From Lachnospiraceae bacterium (GTDB lineage Bacteria; Bacillota; Clostridia; Lachnospirales; Lachnospiraceae), in the NCBI GenBank assembly GCA_029227035.1, contig JAQXZD010000091.1, forward strand, positions 1 through 64,000: a DNA stretch of 64,000 nucleotides. Direction: 5' to 3'. Position 1 is the stretch's first letter. The number at the start of each line of letters is the position of its first letter. Position numbers and translations under genes: made by a program. The notes beneath the pieces were generated by a model that was not told the origin of the DNA, did not search any database, and saw only the letters and a list, made by a program, of their open reading frames with translations. Positions 16,981 through 25,468 of the stretch are shown piece by piece.

Positions 16981-17664
16981 ATGAGTGTAACAATTTTACC
17001 ATATATCGATGACAAAACCACGAAGCAGCTTCAGGAGCGCTACGCTTCTTCACAACCGCTTTCGCAGGTCGAGAATAAGACCTCAGACTTTCAGACATCA
17101 CTGGAGAACGCAACACGTTCCCAGCAGGCGCGCGTTGTTGATGCGCTGATCGCCTTAAGCGATGCCGGAATCAGTCTGGAGACACTACAGAAACTCTTGG
17201 GCAGCAGCTCGTCTTCCTCCGTTTCCCAGGCGGCAACGACTGCATCGGCTTCTTCCTCTTCCGGCGGCATTTCCTGTCCGGATGAGCTGGAATCTTATTT
17301 TCAGGAGGCCTCCGCAAAGTATGATGTTGATATCAATCTGTTAAAAGCAATCGCAAAGGCCGAATCCGGTTTCGATGCATCTGCCACAAGCTCTGCCGGA
17401 GCCATGGGCATCATGCAGCTTATGCCTGCCACGGCAAAAGCGCTCGGTATCTCGGATGCCTACGACGCACACGACAATATCATGGGCGGTGCTCAGGTGA
17501 TTGCCCAGAATCTCAAGAAATATAACGGCGATATCTCCCTTGCCCTTGCTGCCTACAATGCAGGAAGCGGCAACGTGGACAAGTACGGCGGTATCCCGCC
17601 TTTTACCGAGACACAGAATTATGTCAAAAAAGTATTGGAATATTACAACAACGCGCAGGCTTAA
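16981..17664 (+). CDS. lytic transglycosylase (SLT domain)
   Basis: A 227-residue peptidoglycan-cleaving enzyme. The C-terminal half (about 100-225) is a Slt70-type domain: the catalytic Glu lies in AIAKAESGFDASATSSAGAM, followed by GIMQLMPATAKALG, and LALAAYNAGSGNVDKYGG closes the groove. The N-terminal 90 residues are a low-complexity Ser/Ala linker without a clear signal peptide, as in several Clostridial SLT proteins, so export is uncertain. The start ATG follows AGGAGA. A TACAAT -10 box is at 16936-16941. Confidence 0.92.
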   Translation: MSVTILPYIDDKTTKQLQERYASSQPLSQVENKTSDFQTSLENATRSQQARVVDALIALSDAGISLETLQKLLGSSSSSSVSQAATTASASSSSGGISCPDELESYFQEASAKYDVDINLLKAIAKAESGFDASATSSAGAMGIMQLMPATAKALGISDAYDAHDNIMGGAQVIAQNLKKYNGDISLALAAYNAGSGNVDKYGGIPPFTETQNYVKKVLEYYNNAQA

Positions 17665-17679
17665 CACCTGCGCGTTTTC
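17651..17679 (+). terminator. terminator of the lytic transglycosylase gene
   Basis: ACGCGCAGG at 17651-17659 pairs with CCTGCGCGT at 17667-17675, followed by TTTTC. The stop codon lies in the loop. Confidence 0.85.
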
Positions 17680-18591
17680 TTATAATCTTATATTGGAAAG
17701 CAGATCTCCCAGACTTGTACCTGCGCTTTCACCCGAACTGTATTCCTGCGCCTGCGCTTCTTCTTCCGTATCCGCTTCTTCCATAATATCTTCCAGTGCC
17801 TTCATGCTGAGGCTGACTTTTCCGTCATTGGTATTGAGAATCTTTGCTTTGACTTTCTGGCCTTCCTTCAGGACCTCATGCACGGAAGCAATCCGCTTCT
17901 GGCTGATCTGTGAGATATGTACCAAACCGCTGATTCCGTTTCCAAGATTCACAAATGCACCATAAGGCATGATGGTCTCCACAATTCCTTCCACCACAGA
18001 GCCCGGAACCAACATCGCAATCCTGTGGTTGCGTTCTTCCTCCTGCTCCTTTTTGGCAACTGCCCTCGCTGAGAGAACCAGCTTATTTTCTTCCCTGTCT
18101 ACCGTAATCACTTCCGCTTTTACGTCTTTTCCAACCCAGGCTTTTGTATCCTCCACATAATCCGTTGAAAGCTGGGACACCGGAATAAAAGCCCGAATTC
18201 CTTCCAAAAATGCAATCACTCCGCTTGGAACGCTCTCCTTGATACGCACCGTCACAACCGTCTCATTCTCCTTGAGTTCAAGAAGCTTGTCCCATGCAAG
18301 AACATCATTCGCTTCTTTCTTCGACAATTCGATATTGCCGTTTCCATCATCCTCCCGAATCACGGTAGCTTCCAGTTCATCCCCAATCTGAAGTGCCTCC
18401 TTCGGATTGTAATCCGGATCATTGCTTAAATTCTCCGCCTTAATCACTCCCTGCGTATAATAAGCAAGGTCAAGGGTAACCCCCTCTTCCGACACTGCAA
18501 TGACGGTTCCTTTTACAATGTCTCCTTCGTTAATTGTGCGAAAAGAACGGTCCAATTCCTTCTCGTAGTCTTTCATTGTTTCCATTTTCAC
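17680..18591 (-). CDS. S1 RNA-binding domain protein (ribosomal S1-like)
   Basis: A 303-residue cytosolic protein with three S1 repeats, each with the GDIVKGTVIAV-like, GAFVNLGNGISGLVHISQ-like or equivalent beta-barrel pattern, and an acidic Glu/Ala tail ending GDLLSNIRL. Such short S1 proteins in Clostridia bind mRNA and are annotated as 30S ribosomal protein S1 homologues, though Firmicute S1 is shorter than the six-repeat E. coli form. Start may be GTG at 18591 or ATG at 18585; spacing from AAGGAG favours the latter slightly. Divergent from tRNA-Thr. Confidence 0.88.
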   Translation of the reverse strand: MKMETMKDYEKELDRSFRTINEGDIVKGTVIAVSEEGVTLDLAYYTQGVIKAENLSNDPDYNPKEALQIGDELEATVIREDDGNGNIELSKKEANDVLAWDKLLELKENETVVTVRIKESVPSGVIAFLEGIRAFIPVSQLSTDYVEDTKAWVGKDVKAEVITVDREENKLVLSARAVAKKEQEEERNHRIAMLVPGSVVEGIVETIMPYGAFVNLGNGISGLVHISQISQKRIASVHEVLKEGQKVKAKILNTNDGKVSLSMKALEDIMEEADTEEEAQAQEYSSGESAGTSLGDLLSNIRL

Positions 18592-18620
18592 ATATCTCCT
18601 TAATTATTTTGTAAAATCAC

Positions 18621-18649
18621 TTGACATTTTGATGTCGACGTAGTATGAT
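18621..18649 (+). promoter_or_regulatory. promoter of tRNA-Thr
   Basis: TTGACA at 18621-18626, a 17-base spacer and TATGAT at 18644-18649: a near-consensus housekeeping promoter 26 bases before the tRNA. Confidence 0.85.
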
Positions 18650-18674
18650 GAAACAGTTGACGCGGTCAATAAAT

Positions 18675-18746
18675 GCTGATGTGGCTCAGAGGTAGAGCAC
18701 TTCCTTGGTAAGGAAGGGGTCACGGGTTCAATTCCCGTCATCAGCT
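18675..18746 (+). tRNA. tRNA-Thr (anticodon GGT)
   Basis: A 72-base cloverleaf with acceptor GCTGATG/CATCAGC, D arm GCTC-GAGC, anticodon stem CTTCC/GGAAG around TTGGTAA, and T arm CGGGTTCAATTCCCG. CCA is not encoded. A run of T follows directly. Confidence 0.95.
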
Positions 18747-18830
18747 TTTTTTAATGCTCTAAAATACTACGGCATATCTATTATATTATTAACAATAACA
18801 GATTGCAACATTTTAAATTGGACCAATTCC

Positions 18831-19415
18831 CTAATTTTCGAAAATACAATCAAACAACTGCTCCCTCAGCATCCCCAGATTCATCTCCAGTGCATCCGGA
18901 TACAGTCTTTCCTTGTTTTCAACCGCAATCGCCATAATTTTCATAATATTTGCGATCACATGATAATTAATGTCTTTCTTTATCCCGTCGCAATTCTCCA
19001 AAATTGCATTGATAACGTCAGTTTCTTTTGGCGGATCCAGCGTATAGGATTTCGGTAACCGCTCCAGAAGCCACTGCATATCTTCGCCGGAAATATAGCT
19101 TAAAATATTTGTGTCATTGCCGAAAGAATAAGTTAATAACACTTCTTCCAGTGAATCTCTGTTCAGTTTTCCATACTGCTCCACAGCCGTATTCATCATC
19201 TCTTTTATTTGATTCTTGCTGTACATAATTGCATCATAGGCAAAATACTCCTTCGAATCATAAAAATGATAAAAGGTTCCTTTTCCGATTCCCGTTCTGT
19301 CTGCAATTTCACTAATTGTCATTTTTCGAATCCCTTTTTCTCGGATTAACTCAATTCCAACCTCCAGCAGTTTCTCCTGTATCTGATTTCTTTTCTCCAC
19401 CGTAAAGATTGACAT
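18831..19415 (-). CDS. TetR/AcrR family transcriptional repressor
   Basis: A 194-residue regulator with an N-terminal HTH (MTISEIADRTGIGKGTFYHFYDSKEYFAYDA, read here in two parts: TISEIADRTGIGKGTFY and HFYDSKEYF) and a variable ligand-binding C-terminal domain. It lies 25 bases downstream of a membrane-protein gene on the same strand. The promoter ahead of that gene carries a perfect inverted repeat next to the -10 box, so the pair is probably autorepressed and induced by a ligand of this protein. Confidence 0.92.
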   Translation of the reverse strand: MSIFTVEKRNQIQEKLLEVGIELIREKGIRKMTISEIADRTGIGKGTFYHFYDSKEYFAYDAIMYSKNQIKEMMNTAVEQYGKLNRDSLEEVLLTYSFGNDTNILSYISGEDMQWLLERLPKSYTLDPPKETDVINAILENCDGIKKDINYHVIANIMKIMAIAVENKERLYPDALEMNLGMLREQLFDCIFEN

Positions 19416-19440
19416 TTGTTTTCTCCTTTAAAACAACTCA

Positions 19441-20088
19441 TCAGCAAAGCAGAGCCAACAGTCCATACATAGCCAGTCCCAGACTTGCCGCACAGCAGCT
19501 CGGCGCATCTATGAAAATTTTCAACTTTGTTGCCCGAAAAAGTAATCCAATCAACTGAATCATAAGCGGATTCAGCAGCATACACCAAAGCGGAAGCGGC
19601 AATATCCCAAGGAAAATCAGAATCATAACCGCAACTGACGGAATAATAACCAGCATAGAATACAATGTAAAAAACGGTACATAAATCTGTCGGAATACCG
19701 ATTCGATGACCTCCTCGGCAAGACTTTGATCATTCTTTTTCATGATTTTTTGGTATATCGTCGGCATCATGCATAAAAATGTATGGATCATAAAACCACC
19801 CATGGCTCCACACAAAAATATGATAGTCAGAATAACCGCAAGTCTTTGATTTTTCTCGGATAACTGCAGCATTAAAGCAATAAATCCGCAGGAATACATC
19901 GGAACCGCAAACATTGCCAAAAGGTCAGACCACACAAACCTTCCGTGAGCCATATCCTCCCATTTACTGTCAATCACTTGCATTTTTCCAAGTTTCCGGT
20001 TTTCCGGTCCCTTGATATCCAACAATAAATCAGCAATTGCGCACAGGCAGCCGCCAATGATTCCAATATAAGCAAGTACACGTATCAT
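19441..20088 (-). CDS. six-helix integral membrane protein (DUF6796-like)
   Basis: A 215-residue protein with about six hydrophobic helices and no catalytic motif that I recognise. The start ATG follows AAGAAGGTG. It shares an operon with the TetR gene and is the first gene behind the TetR-type operator, so it is the likely regulated output, perhaps a transporter-like or stress-induced membrane protein. DUF6796 membership is a tentative memory-based call. Confidence 0.65.
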   Translation of the reverse strand: MIRVLAYIGIIGGCLCAIADLLLDIKGPENRKLGKMQVIDSKWEDMAHGRFVWSDLLAMFAVPMYSCGFIALMLQLSEKNQRLAVILTIIFLCGAMGGFMIHTFLCMMPTIYQKIMKKNDQSLAEEVIESVFRQIYVPFFTLYSMLVIIPSVAVMILIFLGILPLPLWCMLLNPLMIQLIGLLFRATKLKIFIDAPSCCAASLGLAMYGLLALLC

Positions 20089-20105
20089 ATGAACACCTTC
20101 TTTCT

Positions 20106-20140
20106 TTAAGTGACCGTTTCATTTGTTTTTGGTCACTTAA
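20106..20140. promoter_or_regulatory. TetR-type operator
   Basis: TTAAGTGACC at 20106-20115 and its exact reverse complement at 20131-20140, separated by 15 bases. It starts one base downstream of the -10 box of the membrane-protein/tetR operon, an ideal repression site for the operon's own TetR protein. Confidence 0.75.
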
Positions 20141-20169
20141 TTTATACTATAATTTAACAAATCTGTCAA
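20141..20169 (-). promoter_or_regulatory. promoter of the membrane-protein/tetR operon
   Basis: On the minus strand TTGACA (20164-20169), a 17-base spacer and TATAAA (20141-20146): nearly consensus, as expected for a strong promoter held down by a repressor. Confidence 0.85.
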
Positions 20170-20191
20170 TAAAAGGTGTTCTCTTTAAAAT

Positions 20192-21106
20192 TTATATCTT
20201 CGTCAGCACAAAAGAAACCACCGTCAACGTCACCGGCATAAAAAGCGTTGTCAGCAGAATCCCCCGAGTCAGCACTTCCGTATCTTCATGGTTCTTCTTT
20301 GCCTGCATCAACGGCAGATTTGCCACCGGCATCGCCAGCATCAGCACAAACGCCTCCAGCATCAACCGGTCTACACCTAACAGACTCATGACACAGCCGA
20401 ATCCCAGCGGAACTAAAAGCATCTTAATCAGTGTAAACAAATACATCTTCCACTCGGAAAACATGGTTTTTGCGGAAGCTGCCGCAAAGGAACATCCCAG
20501 CAAAGTCATGGACAAAAACGTTGTTGCATTTCCAATATAGCTGACACAGTCTGCCACAATCCCCGGAAGGGAAATATCAAGCCAGAAAATCAAAATGGTA
20601 AGCAGACTGCAGACAATTCCCGGACTGAGCTTAAATCCCGAGTTCTCCGCCTTGGATTTCATCACGAAGACTCCGTGTGTATAGAAAAACACGCTGAACA
20701 TAATGTTAAAAATAACAATGTAAACCATCGCTTCCGGCGGAAGCACCGCCCTCGCAACCGGGATACCGATAAACCCCGTATTGGCATATACCAGCATCAC
20801 ATGATAAAACTTCCTGTCTCCCCTCCCGATCCGGCAGAGCTTCGGAATTAACATGCCTCCGATAATCAAAACAAGATACACAGCCGCTGCAATTCCCACA
20901 GCAATGGCAATATCCCTGTGGCTTGCCGCAATTTCCGTATCCAGACTGCAGGAAATGCACAGTAACGGATTACACACATCCACAACAATGGAAGAAAGCT
21001 TTGCGGACATCGCATCATCAATATAATTCTTTTTGTACAGCCCCATGCCAAGGCAGACCAGCACGACAATGACAATCATCTGCTGAAAAACAATTTGTAC
21101 ACTCAT
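20192..21106 (-). CDS. AEC (auxin efflux carrier) family transporter
   Basis: A 304-residue inner-membrane carrier with about ten helices in two five-helix halves. Characteristic segments are LSSIVVDVCNPLLCISC near the N-terminus, YANTGFIGIPVARAVLPPEA in the first half and MPVANLPLMQAKKN in the second. AEC proteins in bacteria move organic acids such as malate or malonate; the substrate here cannot be told. The gene stands alone, 85 bases from the TetR-controlled promoter and 34 bases after the phosphoesterase gene. Confidence 0.9.
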   Translation of the reverse strand: MSVQIVFQQMIVIVVLVCLGMGLYKKNYIDDAMSAKLSSIVVDVCNPLLCISCSLDTEIAASHRDIAIAVGIAAAVYLVLIIGGMLIPKLCRIGRGDRKFYHVMLVYANTGFIGIPVARAVLPPEAMVYIVIFNIMFSVFFYTHGVFVMKSKAENSGFKLSPGIVCSLLTILIFWLDISLPGIVADCVSYIGNATTFLSMTLLGCSFAAASAKTMFSEWKMYLFTLIKMLLVPLGFGCVMSLLGVDRLMLEAFVLMLAMPVANLPLMQAKKNHEDTEVLTRGILLTTLFMPVTLTVVSFVLTKI

Positions 21107-21140
21107 TTTATATTCCTTTTCTGTTTAGCCCCCACATCTT

Positions 21141-21731
21141 TCAGATTTCTATAATATACCGCTCATACGCATTAATGACCTGCGTATCACCGATTTTGTC
21201 TTCCCTCGGGAACTGCCTGCCATAGTTCATGTGTACGTGCCCGTGGACAAAATATCTGGGATGATAGGTTTCAATCAGCCTGTGGAATACCGCAAATCCT
21301 TTGTGGCAGAGATCCTCCCCGTCATGGAGTCCCGCTGCCGGCGCATGAGTCACCAGGATATCAATTCCCCGGCTGAATTTCAGCTTCAATCCCAGTTTTC
21401 TGACACGCCTTTTCATCTCTCTCTCCGTGTACTGGTTATCGCCCTTCTTATAACGGTATGAGCCTCCCAGTCCCAGTATCCGGATGCCGTTAAAATTGTA
21501 CACCCGGTCTTCAATACAGATGCATCCCTCCGGCGGCTGCTTTTCATACCGGTCATCATGATTTCCCCGGACATACAATACCGGTACCGGTATCATGGTT
21601 GCAAGAAAAGAAAGATACTCCGGCTTCAGATCTCCGCAGGATACAACCAGATCAATATCCTTATAATCCTCTTTATTAAAATAATCCCAAATCATTTTTG
21701 ATTCTTCATCTGCTACGAATAGTATCTTCAT
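21141..21731 (-). CDS. metallophosphoesterase family protein
   Basis: A 196-residue calcineurin-like phosphoesterase. Metal-binding motifs are VADEESK (an altered first D-x-H block), VVSCGDLKPE, VRGNHDDRYE, VTHAPAAGLHD and FVHGHVHMNYG. The first block lacks the usual His, as in some YfcE-like members. The substrate is unknown. The ATG begins one base after the stop of the BMP-domain gene, so the two are translated from one mRNA. Confidence 0.88.
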   Translation of the reverse strand: MKILFVADEESKMIWDYFNKEDYKDIDLVVSCGDLKPEYLSFLATMIPVPVLYVRGNHDDRYEKQPPEGCICIEDRVYNFNGIRILGLGGSYRYKKGDNQYTEREMKRRVRKLGLKLKFSRGIDILVTHAPAAGLHDGEDLCHKGFAVFHRLIETYHPRYFVHGHVHMNYGRQFPREDKIGDTQVINAYERYIIEI

Positions 21732-21732
21732 G

Positions 21733-23640
21733 TCACTTTGCTTCCTCTACACCCTTCAGTTGTACGACCGGTTTTGCCTCCTCGGCAAGCATACTCATTG
21801 GCGGTATCTGCCCGATTACATTGTCCACAAGCCAATCCATTTTCATGATGTCTTCCGGTTTCATGGCTTCGCTCTTTTCATTTCTAAGTGTTCCGTCCTG
21901 AGACCATATTTTACCGAAAAACGGAACAATATCTCCCTTCTTGATAGCACTCTTCAGGTGGTCGGACAGGCGCTTCACTCCCACCGGTACATTCTGGGAA
22001 CAGATAATGTCAACCACTCCCGCCGACATGCCCCACCAGTAATTGAGTGCCCTGCCGTCTTCATTATCCGCCGACTGATAAGAGCCTGCCAGAATACTCT
22101 GTATCATCTTCTCATAAAAAACTCCCCAGTTCCATACCGGCATCAACAGATTGACTGTCTTCCCGTTTTCAAACCGGTACAGTCCGAACTGCCGGCTTGC
22201 ATCATGCGGTGTAATCATATCCTGATCCGAAACAATATGAATATCATTCTCCCGCAGGAATTTATCCCTGTCATATTCCTTCCGCGTAGACCACTCAAGA
22301 TAAATCTTTGCCCGCGGATTCGTGCAAAGTGCCCCAAGCGCAAAGGCATTGATATTCGCTATCATTCCGTAAATCGGATAATCCGCAATATAGGCAATGC
22401 GGTCATTCTCCGCCAGCGCTCCGGCAATCATGCCCGACAAAAACTTTGCCTCATACATGCGGGCATAATAAGTACGGATATACTTATGCGGCGTGTTCAG
22501 ACTGCAATTTAAGATTTTCACATCCGGATGCTCCACCGCAACCTTAAGTGTCGGCATCATCATCTGCGGTGCAACCTCAAACACGATGTCCGCTCCCTGC
22601 CGGATTACATCATTCAAAACCTCCTCGGCACTTTCCTCCGTCACATCACTGACACAGATGGTCTCCATCTGCTCCGGGAAAGTCTCCGTCAGGTAATTTC
22701 GCCCCAGTTCATGGGCATATACCCAGTCGGATGTCTCCGGTGACTTCGGATAGAGAAATGCCACGGTAAATTTCTTGTTGGAAGAGTTCGGGAGAAGGTA
22801 ACTGAATATGTTCTTTTTCTCCCGCATATCCAGAGGATCCATGACCAGACCGACACTCTGCTCCTGTGCCAGCATGACGAATTCGTTCCAGCACTTAAGC
22901 ACACTCATGCTCAGTTCCGCATCCGACATCGCAAGAGCTTCCCGGTACCCATATACATTGATAAATGCCGTCAGCGCGTCACCGACCGTAATCGGAAGCT
23001 TGGAACCTCCACGGAATTCGAACGCCTTGGTAAAATGCAGCACCAGACTGTTAAAATCAATCCGGGTATCTTCATCCCACAGGGAAGTTGCCCCCATAAG
23101 ATTAAGCAGCTTCTCTGCCATTCCCAGCTTGGAAAACTCAATCTGGTTCACCCCGGAGATTTCGTTAAACTTCATGTATTCATAATACAGCTTAATCTCA
23201 ATATCATCCGAATACTTCGGTATCTTGCGTGTCACGAAGGCCTGCACGGAGTCCGCTTTAAAATACTTAAGGACGCTGACTCTCTTGTTTCCCTCCACCA
23301 CATAATAGCGGTTCATATACTCATATGCCTTAATCGGATCACGGATTCCCTCATTGACCTGCGCTTCCGAGAGATTGGTCCACTTGATTGCAAACTCGGT
23401 TCCCTCACCCAGAATCGGCATAAAATTCGCCGCAAAGGAATAGGTTCTTCCCATGGTAGATGTCCCTACCACGTACTCCAACGGAATCTTGACCAGCCCC
23501 ATATTCTGTTCTGTCCGGACTTCCTCCCGTGAAAGGATGTCATCAAGAACCGGGAGGTACGGAAAACGTCCACGCGCCACGCATGCTTTATATTCTTTTT
23601 TGCCCAGCTTTAATGCTTCCTGATATTCTGCTTCTCCCAT
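21733..23640 (-). CDS. ParB-like/BMP-domain fusion, cytoplasmic substrate-binding protein
   Basis: A 635-residue protein with two parts. Residues about 45-150 resemble a ParB/sulfiredoxin-like domain (KIPLEYVVGT, later YYVVEGNKRVSVLKYF). Residues about 270-590 match the BMP/PnrA family of nucleoside-binding lipoproteins (VAFLYPKSPETSDWVYAHE, ARMYEAKFLSGMIAGAL, RIAYIADYPIYGM). There is no signal peptide or lipobox, so unlike normal BMP proteins it should stay inside the cell, and no permease or ATPase gene accompanies it. It may be a cytosolic sensor of a nucleoside-like ligand. Co-transcribed with the phosphoesterase. Confidence 0.8.
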   Translation of the reverse strand: MGEAEYQEALKLGKKEYKACVARGRFPYLPVLDDILSREEVRTEQNMGLVKIPLEYVVGTSTMGRTYSFAANFMPILGEGTEFAIKWTNLSEAQVNEGIRDPIKAYEYMNRYYVVEGNKRVSVLKYFKADSVQAFVTRKIPKYSDDIEIKLYYEYMKFNEISGVNQIEFSKLGMAEKLLNLMGATSLWDEDTRIDFNSLVLHFTKAFEFRGGSKLPITVGDALTAFINVYGYREALAMSDAELSMSVLKCWNEFVMLAQEQSVGLVMDPLDMREKKNIFSYLLPNSSNKKFTVAFLYPKSPETSDWVYAHELGRNYLTETFPEQMETICVSDVTEESAEEVLNDVIRQGADIVFEVAPQMMMPTLKVAVEHPDVKILNCSLNTPHKYIRTYYARMYEAKFLSGMIAGALAENDRIAYIADYPIYGMIANINAFALGALCTNPRAKIYLEWSTRKEYDRDKFLRENDIHIVSDQDMITPHDASRQFGLYRFENGKTVNLLMPVWNWGVFYEKMIQSILAGSYQSADNEDGRALNYWWGMSAGVVDIICSQNVPVGVKRLSDHLKSAIKKGDIVPFFGKIWSQDGTLRNEKSEAMKPEDIMKMDWLVDNVIGQIPPMSMLAEEAKPVVQLKGVEEAK

Positions 23641-23749
23641 ATTTTCTCCTTTTTTACAAAAAAATCAAATTTATGTCACTTTCTTTATTCCAATTTTAGC
23701 ACATTTGTGGTATGATACCAATATCAGGTGAAAAATTTTAAGATTTTCT

Positions 23750-23777
23750 TTGCTTATTTTGCAATCTTTGTTATAAT
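23750..23777 (+). promoter_or_regulatory. promoter of the CheC-like/cheY pair
   Basis: TTGCTT at 23750-23755, a 16-base spacer and TATAAT at 23772-23777; GGAGG follows before the ATG at 23812. A small palindrome, TGGTATGATACCA, sits upstream at 23708-23720. Confidence 0.6.
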
Positions 23778-23811
23778 GGAGAAGGGAAATAGGTACTACG
23801 GAGGATAATCT

Positions 23812-24393
23812 ATGAAAAATGTCACCAGAGAACAAGCCGATATCATCGGTGAAGTTGCTAACATATGTACGGGTTCAGCAGCCACGGCTCTCAGCGTGAT
23901 CATCAATCGTAAGACAAACATCACCACCCCTGTGGTAGAGGTACTCTCCAAGGAGGATGCTTTAGAGAGTGATGATCATATTCTGGTTAAAGTGCCTTAT
24001 ACAAAGGGACTTGACGGAACCAATCTCATTGTCTTGAAATGCAATGACGCTTTAGTGATTGCCAATCTGATGATGGGCGGGAACGGGACAGACATATCCG
24101 GTATGCAGCTTGACGAGATTGCCTTATCGGCAGTTTCCGAAGCAATGAACCAGATGTGTGGTGCTATCGCCACTTCCATGGCGTCCATTTTAGGGACACC
24201 TACAGATATTGGTTTTCCGCTGATTAATTCAAAGGGACATAAGACTTTTGAGATACCGGATGAGTTGTGTAACGGAACCGATATTGTCAAGGTTACCTTT
24301 CAACTGACGGTTGAAGGTTTGATTGACAGCGAATTACTTCAGCTGTATCCGCTCAGCATTGTGAAGCAGATTATAAAACAGGAGGATATATAA
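23812..24393 (+). CDS. CheC/FliY-N-like chemotaxis phosphatase
   Basis: A 193-residue protein of the CheC/CheX/FliY family, which dephosphorylates CheY-P. Two pseudo-repeats show the family's helix motif: IIGEVANICTGSAATALS near the start and ALSAVSEAMNQMCGAIATSM in the middle, each with the Glu and Asn used for catalysis. The length suits FliY's N-terminal half without the SpoA motor domain. It ends at the base before the cheY-like ATG, whose ribosome site lies inside this gene, so the two are tightly coupled and probably act on each other. Confidence 0.88.
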   Translation: MKNVTREQADIIGEVANICTGSAATALSVIINRKTNITTPVVEVLSKEDALESDDHILVKVPYTKGLDGTNLIVLKCNDALVIANLMMGGNGTDISGMQLDEIALSAVSEAMNQMCGAIATSMASILGTPTDIGFPLINSKGHKTFEIPDELCNGTDIVKVTFQLTVEGLIDSELLQLYPLSIVKQIIKQEDI

Positions 24394-24753
24394 ATGGCAA
24401 AAATACTAATTGTTGATGACGCAGCATTTATGCGAATGATGCTCAAGGACATTCTTACCAAGGGGGGGTTTGAAATCGCCGGTGAAGCTTGTGACGGTGC
24501 GGAAGCAGTTGCGAAGTATAACGAATTAAAACCGGATCTTGTTACTCTTGATATTACTATGCCGAACAAAGACGGTATTCAGGCTCTCAAGGAAATCAAA
24601 GCCGCTGATCCAAACGCTGTATGTGTTATGTGCTCTGCAATGGGACAGCAGTCAATGGTAATCGAAGCCATTCAGAACGGTGCAAAGGATTTTATTGTAA
24701 AGCCTTTCCAGGCAGACCGTGTACTGGAGTCTCTCCATAAGGTTATTGGCTAG
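24394..24753 (+). CDS. cheY: CheY-like single-domain response regulator
   Basis: A 119-residue receiver domain with the acidic pair DD (residues 8-9), phosphoacceptor Asp in LVTLDITMPNKDG, the Ser/Thr switch in CVMCSAMGQQ and the Lys in DFIVKPF. No output domain, so it signals by binding, typically to a flagellar motor. The neighbouring CheC-like phosphatase fits that role. AGGAGG precedes the ATG. A run of seven G's inside the gene does not break the frame. Confidence 0.93.
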   Translation: MAKILIVDDAAFMRMMLKDILTKGGFEIAGEACDGAEAVAKYNELKPDLVTLDITMPNKDGIQALKEIKAADPNAVCVMCSAMGQQSMVIEAIQNGAKDFIVKPFQADRVLESLHKVIG

Positions 24754-24768
24754 GATTTATAGACATGA

Positions 24769-24795
24769 AAAAGGAGGATGCTTTATCCTCCTTTT
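24769..24795. terminator. bidirectional terminator between cheY and mecA
   Basis: AAAAGGAGGAT pairs with ATCCTCCTTTT around a five-base loop, with T-rich sequence on the right and A-rich on the left. Confidence 0.85.
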
Positions 24796-24813
24796 ATTTT
24801 TGCATTTTTTTAT

Positions 24814-25464
24814 TTACAGTTGTCTTAACATCTCCAGCGCACGCTCCTGTATAATAAATTTCCCGTGCTCTTCCACAAATGCTTTCCGCTCCGCTCCCAC
24901 ATAAATATCCACTGCATACTCATCCGTCAGATTGGACATCTGCTTTACCTGTGTCTCTGATAAATCCGACAAATCCAGCATAAGCATGTATTCTTCTTTG
25001 TATTTGTACAAAGCACTTGGCGGAAATTCGCTCAGCATAATCTGTTTTGCAAACCTTGTCACGGTATCCAGATCCGGGAAAACAAGCGTAATCAGCACAT
25101 TTACCAGTTCCTGCGTATCTTCCTTTCCGTTTTTTGCTTCGGCACCTCCGACCTGCTGCGGCAGGGAATTCATCAGTCCACTTACAATATCCTTCAGATG
25201 CTCCATCATCTCATCCGATCCCGGATGTTCGGAAAAAGTGAGGGATAATGTATGATCCGACATAAAATCTGCACGCACAGTCTTAATTCCCAGCTCAAAC
25301 TTTGTCTCAAACTGCTGCTCTGCCAGATCAAAAATCTGATTCATAAACTCCTGTGTGCGCTCTCCATTGCTCATAATTTCTTCCAGCGTATACCCTAAAT
25401 CCGTAATTTCTTCTTCCGATATCACGCATCGGATTGTGTGTTTTCCAATTCGGGAAAATTTCAT
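24814..25464 (-). CDS. mecA: adaptor protein MecA
   Basis: A 216-residue adaptor that delivers substrates to ClpC-ClpP. It shows the N-terminal substrate-binding region (MKFSRIGKHTIRCVISEEEI), an acidic/polar linker (about 105-125), and a C-terminal ClpC-binding domain with LYKYKEEYMLMLDL and the final EHGKFIIQERALEML. Last gene of the cysS-mrnC-rlmB-sigH group, four bases after sigH. ClpC itself is encoded at 2142-4583. Confidence 0.92.
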   Translation of the reverse strand: MKFSRIGKHTIRCVISEEEITDLGYTLEEIMSNGERTQEFMNQIFDLAEQQFETKFELGIKTVRADFMSDHTLSLTFSEHPGSDEMMEHLKDIVSGLMNSLPQQVGGAEAKNGKEDTQELVNVLITLVFPDLDTVTRFAKQIMLSEFPPSALYKYKEEYMLMLDLSDLSETQVKQMSNLTDEYAVDIYVGAERKAFVEEHGKFIIQERALEMLRQL

Positions 25465-25468
25465 ACTC

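Noticed and set aside
24460-24475. Run of seven G's in the cheY-like gene as a possible frameshift
   Set aside because: The reading frame and all receiver-domain motifs continue correctly on both sides.
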